Source: Ustilaginoidea virens (Eukaryota > Ascomycota > Sordariomycetes > Hypocreales > Clavicipitaceae). Taken from it: a stretch of 64,000 bases of DNA. The position numbers and the translations under genes were made by a program. The notes under the pieces were generated by a model. The model did not search any database. It saw only the letters and a list, made by a program, of their open reading frames with translations, and had not been told where the DNA came from. Where the stretch lies: assembly GCF_000687475.1 (NCBI RefSeq), contig NC_057316.1, positions 2,356,001 to 2,420,000 on the forward strand, given 5' to 3'. This document shows, piece after piece, positions 48,093 to 56,858 of the stretch (positions are counted from its first letter, which is position 1; every line of letters begins with the position of its first letter).

Positions 48093-50311
48093 ATGATGGC
48101 GTTGAACAAGGAGACAGGCGAGCTTGGCCACGACGTTGAGCACGTCAATCTCGATCCGGCAGATGGTCCTGGTCCTGGTCCTGGCCACGGTCACGGTCAC
48201 GGTCACGGTCACGGTCTGTCCGACCCCGCCAAGACGCATCTTGACATCATCGAAAGTGCAAGAGCTGCTGCTGCTAAAGAGCAGGCCATGACCCTCTGGC
48301 AAGGGCTGAAACTGTACCCAAAGGCTGTCGGCTGGAGTCTGCTCATTTCCACGTGCATTGCCATGGAGGGATACGACATCAGTCTCGTCAACAATTTCTG
48401 TAAGCGCCGCGGCTTTGCTTCTAAATTCCTACCGTCGTTCCGCGAGTTGCGCGAGTTCCGGGGCCCAGGCTGAATCGCTGACCTCTTTTTGTCCGTCCGT
48501 AGACGCATTTCCTCAGTTCACTCGCAAATATGGCGAGTTTCAACCCAAGACTGGCACGTACGAGGTCACCGCGCCGTGGCAAGCAGGGCTCAGCAACGTA
48601 GGTCGCTTCGCCTTCCTCACCTCCAAGGCCTGTTTCCACAGCGTCTCTCGCAAGTTGCGCCAAGCCTCGGTCGAAAGTCCAGAACCAAACGTCATATCGG
48701 AAAGACCCTTGTTGCTGATTGTTCACGATTCCAGGGCGCCATTGTCGGCGAAATCGTTGGCCTCTTCATCAACGGCATTGTCTCGGAGCGCTTCGGGTAC
48801 AGGTACACCGTCATGGCCTGCTTGGTCATGATCACGGCCTTCACCGCCATCTTCTTCACAGCACCCAATGTCCAGACTCTCCTGGCGGCAGAGATACTGT
48901 GCGGTGTCCCCTGGGGCATCTTCCAGACCCTGGCCGTCACGTACGCATCCGAGGTTTGCCCCGTCGCTCTTCGCGGCTACCTGACCACCTACGTCAATTT
49001 CTGCTGGGGCCTGGGCCAAGAAATCGGCATTGGCGTCATCCGATCCATGTTGAACCGTGACGATGAGTGGGCGTACCGTATCCCCTATGCCTTGCAGTGG
49101 ATGTGGCCCCTGCCCCTCTTCATCGGCATCTTCCTCGCCCCCGAGTCGCCATGGTGGCTGGTGCGAAAGGGAAAGACGCAAGAGGCGAAGAAGGCTCTCC
49201 TGCGCCTCACCAGCCTTGACCGCGAGACGGATTTCGACGCCGACGAAACCATCGCCATGATGGTCCACACCACGGCGTTGGAGGAGAAGATGACGGCGGG
49301 GGCCTCGTATTGGGACTGCTTCAAAGGCGTGGACCTGCGGAGGACCGAGATCGTGTGCATGACGTGGGCCATTCAGAACCTGAGCGGCAACTCCTTCTCC
49401 AACTACTCGACGTACTTTCTGAAGCAGGCGGGCCTATCAGACAGGGACGCTTACTCGTTTGCCCTCGGCCAGTACGCCATCAACATGGTGGGTGTGTTTG
49501 GGGCATGGGGCTTGATGACCATGGGCATCGGACGCAGATCGCTCTACCTCTACGGCCTGTGCGGGCTTTGCTGCATGCTCTTCATTCTCGGCTTCCTGGG
49601 GCTCGTGCCGGAGGAGCACCGGACAGCGGCGTCTACGGCTACGGGCAGCATCATGATAGTGTGGGCGCTGTTCTACCAGTTGACGGTGGGAACAGTGTGC
49701 TACTCGCTCGTGAGCGAGCTGTCGTCACGACGGCTTCAGATCAAAACAGTTGTGTTGGGGAGAAATCTTTAGTAAGTCTTGGCATTCCCCCACCCCTTTC
49801 TTCCTTTTTTTATTTTTTTTTATTTTATTTTTTCAATTCTTTCTATAAACACCCCCGTGTTGGCGATGCATCAGCTCTTCTCTACCTGCTCTATTCTGAC
49901 CAGCGCTTAGTAATATCGTCGGCATTGTTACCAGTGTGTTGACACCCTACATGCTGAACCCAGGAGAATGGAATTGGAGCAACTACACAGGCTTTTTCTG
50001 GGTAAGTCTTCAGCTAGAGTGCTGTTTTGGTTTGGGTTCGGCAACACTTTGACTTGTGCGACGATTGACTCGGGATATTTGAATAGGGAGGCATTTGCTT
50101 CTGCTGCATCATCTATACGTACTTTCGTATTCCGGAACCGCGAGGCCGGACCTTTGCTGAACTGGACGTCTTGTTCGAGCGCAAGATTTCTGCCCGGAAG
50201 TTTGCCAGTACAGAGGTGGATGTGTTCCACGAGGTTGTGGAGGACACGGTAATGGATCAGTATGAGACAATCATGGACCCGAAATCCGAAAAAGGACCCG
50301 GGCAAGCATGA
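48093..50311 (+). CDS. MFS sugar transporter, maltose/alpha-glucoside permease type
   Basis: Plasma-membrane proton-sugar symporter of the SP family. Five exons (48093-48399, 48503-48597, 48735-49771, 49911-50001, 50087-50311) give 584 aa. All four introns are GT-AG. The joins restore SLVNNF-YAFPQFTRKYG, QAGLSN-GAIVGEIVGL, VVLGRNL-YNIVGIV and YTGFFW-GGICFCCII. Signatures are SERFGYRYT in loop 2-3, PESPWWLVRKGK after TM6, YWDCFKGVDLRRTEI (typical of maltose/alpha-glucoside permeases) and PEPRGRTFAELDVLFE after TM12. The cytosolic N-terminus carries a GPGPGPGHGHGHGHGHG tract encoded by a hexamer repeat at about 48163-48218, which may vary in length between strains. Exact sugar specificity is not visible. 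Confidence 0.9.
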
Positions 50312-50381
50312 TTTTGTGTCTTCTTGCAGTATGTGGCATGATGAGCTGTTGTCAAAAATCGCCCACGGAATGGTGCACCAG

Positions 50382-50416
50382 TCACGGCTCACGGCTCACG
50401 GCTCACGGCTCACGAC
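50382..50416. repeat. Short tandem repeat, unit TCACGGC, 5 copies
   Basis: Four perfect 7-base units and a fifth TCACGAC, 70 bases after the stop codon of the sugar-type transporter gene. Confidence 0.9.
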
Positions 50417-50910
50417 ACGTTTGGTTTGCCAGTCGAGAGCAATGTGGGACGCATGTTGGATGTTGAAATGCCATTTTTCGAGTCTTGTTCCTGTTCCTTT
50501 TTTGTCTTTTTTTATTTCCTGCATTAGCACTCGGCTTTGAATGTTCCAAGACAATAGAGTAGGATAAAGTCGGCAAGTGAAGGGGGCCAGGAATGAGGTG
50601 CACAGTACCAGATAGCCAGCAGTGTCCACGCCCGCGGTGTCTTACGCCCGTGAATAGCTTCCTCTGGCCTATCGGGAGCATGAGCGGGAGTATCACGGCT
50701 AGGATCGCCGGAAGGGTTGGAAGACGGTGGTGGTGGTGGTGGTGGTGATGCCCTCATTTCTACTGTACCCTCCCCAGCAACTACCGTAGCATAATGACGC
50801 AACGCAGCGACCTGAGGTCGATGGCGTTGCTTGCAATCGATGTTTCAATCATCATAGCACGCTTGATTATTATCTTGTTTCCCTCCGGGGGTCCTGCCGG
50901 GGGCGTCTAT

Positions 50911-51057
50911 ATGCCGTATGCCGTATGCCGTATGCCGTATGCCGTATGCCGTATGCCGTATGCCGTATGCCGTATGCCGTATGCCGTATGCCGTATGCCG
51001 TATGCCGTATGCCGTATGCCGTATGCCGTATGCCGTATGCCGTATGCCGTATGCCGT
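50911..51057. repeat. Minisatellite, unit ATGCCGT, 21 copies
   Basis: Twenty-one perfect 7-base units (147 bases), then degenerate copies (ATGCCAT, ATGCAAT, ATGCCAA) to about 51090. Because 7 is not a multiple of 3, every frame reads the same heptapeptide MPYAVCR or its antisense partner, which produces spurious open frames on both strands. It is about 360 bases upstream of the aspartate aminotransferase start. Confidence 0.97.
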
Positions 51058-51422
51058 ATGCCATATGCAATATGCCATATGCCAAATGCAAGGCCAGTCC
51101 CTCTTCGACGGACTGACCAATCAGCGCCACCATAGGAGACTACGTACCTGGGGTGCCTGTCTCGCATGCAGCATGTATTGTAACAAGTGCCAAGGTGGAA
51201 CGTGGAGGTCCCTGGCCAACCAACCACGCCGACGCCGACGGCACTTCTACATGGCCATGGATGGCATGGGCACGTGCCTGCACGAGGTCCGCTGTCTTTC
51301 CCTGCCATTTCCCACCACCAGCCAGCGACTTTCTTCTCCATCGCCAAGTCATCTTGCTCCATCCTCTCAGCTCCTTTCAGACAACCCCCCCCCCCCCTCC
51401 CCCCCCCCCATCGCCCGCCACC

Positions 51423-53388
51423 ATGATGCTGTCGACTCTCCGAATCGCCACCCGACACGCCTCCCGTCGGCCGGCGTCTTCCAGCCTTGCCGCCGCCGTT
51501 CGCGCCGCTTCGACGTGGTCAGCTGTTCCCCAAGGGCCTCCCGTAAGAAAACCAACACAGACAAGAAACACTTATGCTGTCCACCTGAAATCGCATCCGT
51601 CGAGCTGCGATGCCAGACCGGCTGGCTCACTTGTACCCTCGATTGTGTCGGACAATCCTCATCACTTTATCACGCGTGTGCTAACCCTAACCCGTCCGTC
51701 CTTTTTCGTAGGATGTAAGTTGAGACCACGAGGTGTTGCCTGGAACCGCACCGACTAACCCCAGCCGCGCCGCCTGGCTGTTTTGCTGCTGCTGCTGCTA
51801 TGCTGTGTAGGCCATTCTAGGTATGGTCCTCGCCCTCGCTTTCTCTTGGCCGCTTCTCTTGCCTCTTCTTCTTGTTTTTCTTCTTCTTTTGCCTTCCCTT
51901 CTGTGCCTCTGATTTAGTCCCTCATCTCTGACCTCTTCCGTCGCCCTGGTACAGGAATCACCGAGGCCTTCAAGGCCGACAAGTCCGACAAGAAAATCAA
52001 CCTAGGTACGTCATTGGCGACTTGCATCGCCTCGCCCTCGCGGTTCCCTCGCCGCTTTCCACCTTTGCCACCATCCCCAGTCGCCATTGGACAGCACAGG
52101 TTCTCATATTGCTCCTCTAGGTGTTGGAGCGTATCGCGACGATCAGGGCAAGCCTTACGTTCTGCCTTCTGTCCGAGCGGCCGAGAAAAAGGTCATTGAG
52201 GACAAGCTGAACAAGGAGTATGCCGGCATTACTGGTGTTGCAGAGTTCCCGGCCCTGGCAGCCAAACTTGCCTACGGCGCCAACTCGCCCGTTCTCGACC
52301 GCGTCGCCGTTACTCAGTCTATTTCTGGCACTGGTGCCTTGCGCCTCGGGGCTGCTTTCCTGCAGCGCTTCTTGCCCGGCGAAAAGAAGATGTACATCCC
52401 GACTCCCTCGTGGGCCAACCACAAGGCCGTCTTCAGCGATTCTGGCCTCCAAGTTCAACAGTACCGTTACTATAACAAGGACACCATTGGCCTCGACTTT
52501 GAGGGCATGGTTGCTGACATCAAGAATGCTCCCAAGGGCAGCGTTTTCCTCTTCCATGCCTGCGCCCATAACCCCACTGGCGTCGACCCGACTGCCGAGC
52601 AGTGGAAGCAAATCTCGTCCATCGTCAAGGATCAGGGCCATTTTGCCTTTTTCGACATGGCGTACCAGGGCTTTGCCAGTGGTGACACTGACAAGGATGC
52701 CTTTGCCGTCCGCTACTTTGTTGAGCAGGGTCACCAGGTTGCCTTGTGTCAGTCCTTTGCCAAGAACATGGTATGACAATGACAAACTGGAAACCTTTTG
52801 TTTCGTTACTCTTTCCTTTTTTTTTTTTTTTTGTCTTTACCTACCCCAACTTGCACCCCATCACAATCCTGGCCCTTCTCTCTGTCTCATTTTTGCACAT
52901 GATTGTGCTAATGCAGGGGGGCTCGAAACCCTCTCTAGGGCCTCTATGGTGAACGCGTCGGAGCCTTTTCTCTCGTTTGCGCCGATGCTGCAGAGAAGAA
53001 GCGTGTCGACTCTCAGCTCAAGATTCTCATCCGTCCCTTGTACTCGAATCCTCCCATCCACGGTGCCCGCATCGCTACCGAGATTCTGAGCAGCCCCAAG
53101 CTGTACAAGCAGTGGCTTGGTGAAGTCAAAGATATGGCCGACCGAATCATCACCATGCGGGCTCTGCTCAAGGAAAACCTCGAGAAGCTCGGCTCCAAAC
53201 ACGACTGGTCTCACATCACCAGCCAGATCGGCATGTTTGCGTACACTGGCCTTGGTGCCAATGAGATGGAGAAGCTCGCCAAGGAATTTTCTGTATACGC
53301 CACCAAGGACGGGCGCATCTCCGTTGCTGGAATCACCACCGGCAACGTTGGCCGACTGGCCGAGGCTATTTACAAGGTCAAAGGCTAG
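51423..53388 (+). CDS. Aspartate aminotransferase, mitochondrial
   Basis: PLP enzyme interconverting aspartate + 2-oxoglutarate with oxaloacetate + glutamate, part of the malate-aspartate shuttle. Six exons give 427 aa, the usual length: 51423-51542, 51712-51714, 51811-51820, 51955-52005, 52121-52770 and 52939-53388. The N-terminus ([20 protein letters not shown]) is a mitochondrial presequence. Exon 2 is only three bases (GAT) and exon 3 ten. Together they rebuild the conserved GPPDAILGITEAF; without exon 2 the invariant Asp would be lost. Family blocks are [34 protein letters not shown], the PLP site [16 protein letters not shown] with Schiff-base K276 (split by intron 5), [15 protein letters not shown] and the C-terminal [18 protein letters not shown]. 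The convergent neighbour ends about 590 bases downstream. Confidence 0.93.
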
Positions 53389-53975
53389 GCCCGTCGGTTC
53401 TTGTCCTGACCGATGGTGCAGTGCAGCGTTGCTCAAACGCGGTCAAATGCAATCAAATGCGTCCAAGGTCTTAAAGGGGGTTTGGGAAAGCAAAACAATC
53501 CTGACGGGCTTGTTCACTCGACCGTCGCAAAGCTGTACGACGAGCGAGGATGCTTCGCAAAAAGGGCCAAGTATGGTCAGCTTTCTCAGAGGGTGGGTGG
53601 GTGGTATGGTCATTGTTGGTCATTCATCGTTCTGCGTCTTGAAATGCGGACTTGGGGGTCGGCTGCGAGCCTGGAAGCATGAAGAAGAAAAAAGAAATGT
53701 ACTTGTAGTTGTCATAAATCACGGCGGCAAGCTTTGGGGAAATAAAGGGAGAAGACTGGTTACTCGTGTCTGTTGACGTTGCTTTTTTGTTTTTCATCAT
53801 CATCATCGTCGTCGTCGTCGTCGTCGTCGTCGTCTTGTTCGTTTTCTTTTTCATTCGTGCTTTTTCTTCTTCTGTTTTACAAAGAAAAAAGAAAGAAAGA
53901 AAAACCAAGGGGAAAAAACAGGGTCTCATCAAGCAGCTGCATTCATCGTCCGCACTACATGGCCCGGCAGTCATG
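53389..53975. other. Intergenic between convergent genes
   Basis: 3' flanks of the aminotransferase and the coiled-coil protein gene. It includes an ATC/GTC trinucleotide tract (53797-53833). No coding frame is recognised. Confidence 0.55.
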
Positions 53976-54965
53976 CTAACGTGTTCTACCACGCAGCCGG
54001 TCCAAGTCGTTGTTCACGTCCTCCATCTGCCGCTCCATCTCGCGACACGTCCGCGCCAGCGCCCTCATCGTCTTCTCCTTGTCGCGGGCGTTGTCCGCCC
54101 CGACGCCGTACTCGGCGAGCTCCGCCTTGAGGCCACGAACTCTTTCAGCGGCGCGGACATGGGCATCTTTCAGGTGAGACGAGTAGTTGGCCAGGGCGGC
54201 GAGCGTGTCGGGGGTGTAGACGTCCCTGGCGGCGCTGCTGGCGGCGGTCGCGGCGTCACGCGCCGTCTGCCGCGCGGCGAGGGACACGTCCAGCGCGCGC
54301 AGCTCCAGGTTCCTGGCGGCCACGACGTGCTTGAACTCGAGGCGCTGGATGAGGAGCGCCAGCGACTGGGTGTACAGGCGGAGCAGATCGGCCAGCAGGG
54401 CCAGGGCGTCGAGGCGGGCGTCCACGAGGGCGGCCCGGGCACCGGCAAGGCTCTGGCGCAGGGCAGCGTGGTCTCCCGGCAGCGAGGGGATGCAGCGATG
54501 GAGGAAGGACGGGTTCCGCGACGGGTGGGCGACGCGCGCGACGCACAGGGCCGAGGCGTGCAGCTGCGCCGAGGCGAGGCTGCCGAGCTGGGGCAGGAGG
54601 GACGGGAGGTCGCAGAAGGGGGGGCTGGACAGGAGCAGGGCGGCGGCATCCGGGCCCAGCGCGGCGGCGGCGGCGGCGGCGGAGTCATGCTCGTCGTCGT
54701 CGTCGCCGACGAGGGACGGCAGCAGGAGGAGGAGACGGGCGAGCGCGCCGGAGCTGCCGCCGCTGCTGCCGCCGCTGCTGGTGGTGGTTGCCGGCGAGGC
54801 GGGACGGGAGGCGGCAAGGGCGCGCTCCAGCAGATGCAGCTTGGCGGTTTGGAGCCGCGCGTCTGCCAGGTCCGCCTAGGGCGACGATGAAACCGCCGTT
54901 GGGGGAGATCTCGTTAGGGGAGGGGGGGTTCGGGAGCACGGAAGCCATTTCTTTCCTTCTTTCTT

Positions 54966-55016
<51 letters not shown>

Positions 55017-55226
55017 CTTTCCTTCTTTCCTTCTTTTTTATTTTTTTTATTTCTAATGTTTCCCGGACAAGACCGCGCGCGGCCGACGTACCTGGTGTGC
55101 ATGCGCAGGCCGACGACGCGGCTTGGTCGACCCGTCCGGGTTCAGGAGGTCGTTTCGGAGAGCGGCGTGCAGCTTGGCGAACTGGGGGTTGTCGCGCAGC
55201 ACGTCCCGGTCCACGGGGGGCAGCAT
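53976..55226 (-). CDS. Coiled-coil protein, possibly HAUS4-like augmin subunit
   Basis: Two exons (55226-55092 and 54875-53976) give 344 aa. The intron 55091-54876 (216 bases, GTACGT...CCTAG) contains a long GA/CT microsatellite. The N-terminus MLPPVDRDVLRDNPQFAKLH leads into LRNDLLNPDGST; exon 2 begins ADLADARLQTAKLHLLERAL. The middle is Ala/Ser/Gly-rich low complexity, including an Ala homopolymer and a DDDDE run. The C-terminal 130 residues are heptad-rich helix (LALLIQRLEFKHVVAARNLE; LAALANYSSHLKDAH; TMRALARTCREMERQMEDVN). The opening PPVD...NPQF...LNPDGST pattern reminds me of fungal HAUS4, a subunit of the augmin complex that nucleates microtubules on microtubules. This assignment is tentative. 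Very GC-rich codons cause long frames on the opposite strand. Confidence 0.65.
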
Positions 55227-55685
55227 CGTCTGCCAGTGCTTTGCGTGTCGCGTTGCTTGGCCTGGCCCCTGATAAGTTGGTCGTGTCGTGTCGTGTCGTG
55301 TCTGTCGGGTTCAAGGTTGGTTTGGGCTTGGCTGGAGTTTGTCAAGGGGGCAGGCGGAGGCAGGCGGTTCGTCCAACGCGAACCAGCCGCCAAGTCACGT
55401 GGCTGCCATCCTGGCCGGACGGAAACATTTGCCCAGCCGGCCAGGCCAAACTTCGACGGCTTCGCGGGTCAGAACGTCTGAATAGCCAGCCCGTCGTCAA
55501 GTTTTCGGGACGGTTGAGCCATCAAGAAGCCCCAATGTCTCGCTCGTAAGAATTGCAATTACACAGGAGCGCTTAGACCTCTTGCCGCTTTTGCCGGGAA
55601 AGCACCCCCGCCCGCACCATCGCCATCGCCATCATCGTCACCACCACCATCACCATCACCATCGCCATCACCATCACCATCAGCC
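55227..55685. promoter_or_regulatory. Divergent promoter between the coiled-coil gene and bL28m
   Basis: About 460 bases separate the two divergent start codons, so the genes share a promoter region. It contains a TCGTG pentamer repeat (55278-55300) and a CAY triplet array next to the bL28m start. Confidence 0.6.
55608..55685. repeat. CAY-triplet (CAC/CAT/CGC) repeat before the bL28m start
   Basis: About 25 imperfect CAT/CAC/CGC triplets run up to the ATG at 55686. The His-reading frame of this array differs from the bL28m frame, so it is leader rather than coding sequence. Confidence 0.85.
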
Positions 55686-56615
55686 ATGGTGGCCGCCACG
55701 CCCCTTCATCAGCTCCGGCGCGTCCGAGTCCCCCGACTTCTTTCCGCGTGCTCCCAGGCCTTCTCGGCGCTCTCCCCTCCCTCGGCGCCCCCCTCCCTCG
55801 TCGTCCGCTCCCCTGAATGCGCGTCCAGGCCGCGCCCTCTAGCCCGCTCCGCCGCTCCAGCGCCCCCCCCTTCCCCCAGATGCTTCTCGACGTCGCCGCC
55901 CAGGCACACCAAGACCATCAAGCCGCACCGCCTTCCCGCCAACCTGATCCCCCCGTACCCGTACGGCCAGCGCCGCGTCTACAAGCAGTCCAACCGCGGG
56001 CTCTACGGCTCCGCCCGGATCCGCTTCGGCAACACCGTCGCCGAGAAGCACCGCAACAAGTCCCGTCGCGTCTGGCGCCCCAACGTCCACGTCAAGACCT
56101 TCTTCTCGCCTGCGCTCGGGGCCCGCGTCAAGACCCGCCTCACCCTGCGCGTGCTCAAGACCATCCGCCGCGAGGGCGGCATCGAAAACTACCTCCTCAA
56201 GAGCAAGCCCGCCCGCGTCAAGGAGCTCGGCCCGGGGGGCTGGAACCTGCGCTGGATCCTCATGCAGACGCGGCTGGTCCAGGAGCGCTTCAACCGGGAG
56301 AGGATTGCGCTCGGCCTGGAGCCAAACGAGATCGAGGACAGGGACGACGTCATCCAGTTTGCGCTCGACTATGCCACCCCGGGGCCCTTGAGTGTGCGCA
56401 GCCTGGCCACGTTGGACGACATGCGAGCCTCTGTGGCTGACGCCTTTGTCCTGGGAGAGGAAACCTTGGCCGACGTGGAAGGCGTGCAGGAGCTGTCAGA
56501 CGAGGCTGAGGAGCGACTGTTGCGGGACATGGGAGACGCTGATGAGCATCATCAACATCATCATCATCATCACCATCGTCATGTGCTTGACTCGCAGCCA
56601 CGACCGGAAGCTTAG
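55686..56615 (+). CDS. MRPL24: Mitochondrial large-subunit ribosomal protein bL28m (MRPL24)
   Basis: Component of the mitochondrial 54S ribosomal subunit. A single exon of 309 aa. Residues 1-75 form an Arg/Ser/Ala-rich mitochondrial presequence ending CFSTSPPRHTKT. The bL28 core is at about 100-165: KQSNRGLYGSARIRFGNTVA, EKHRNKSRRVWRPNVHVKTF, LGARVKTRLTLRVLKTIRRE, followed by the fungal extension GGIENYLLKSKPARVKELGP. The C-terminal extension is acidic (ALDYATPGPLSVRSLATLDD) and ends in a run of His (HHQHHHHHHHRH, about 288-300) encoded by CAT/CAC triplets, an unusual tail for this family. The 3' end is convergent with tryptophan synthase, 243 bases between stops. Confidence 0.9.
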   Translation: MVAATPLHQLRRVRVPRLLSACSQAFSALSPPSAPPSLVVRSPECASRPRPLARSAAPAPPPSPRCFSTSPPRHTKTIKPHRLPANLIPPYPYGQRRVYKQSNRGLYGSARIRFGNTVAEKHRNKSRRVWRPNVHVKTFFSPALGARVKTRLTLRVLKTIRREGGIENYLLKSKPARVKELGPGGWNLRWILMQTRLVQERFNRERIALGLEPNEIEDRDDVIQFALDYATPGPLSVRSLATLDDMRASVADAFVLGEETLADVEGVQELSDEAEERLLRDMGDADEHHQHHHHHHHRHVLDSQPRPEA

Positions 56616-56858
56616 AAGAAGAAATCATGGCACAGCGCATTGCGGTTTGAAGCCACTTTGTGTGGTTTAGTTTATGGCCTTGACGCCCAAAAAACGAAAG
56701 AGACAATTTCTCCTTCTATACTACCAACCCTACTTGTTAGAAACATGGATGCTCTTGTATCTTGACATGTAAAAGAAAAGAAAAGAAAAGAAAAGAAAAG
56801 AAAAGAAAAACAACGCCAAGTCGTTGTCGAGTCATGTCCAACAATAAATTCCCCTGCA

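Larger units (their letters stand above)
50312..51422. other. Intergenic region with two heptamer repeats
   Basis: This stretch, between the sugar-type transporter and the aminotransferase, contains a TCACGGC array, an ATGCCGT array (listed separately), a short GGT repeat near 50727-50747 and C runs just before the next start codon (51385-51408). Confidence 0.6.

Noticed and set aside
50911..51090. CRISPR-like regular array
   Set aside because: The units are contiguous 7-mers without spacers in a eukaryotic genome; it is a minisatellite.
50918..51718. Open frame of 266 codons starting inside the ATGCCGT repeat
   Set aside because: The 7-base repeat stays open in every frame; the frame then crosses the start of the aspartate aminotransferase gene in the wrong frame.
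53766..54890. Open frame of 374 codons on the plus strand
   Set aside because: It is the antisense of the coiled-coil gene, whose GC-rich codons create Gly/Arg/Ala-rich shadow frames.
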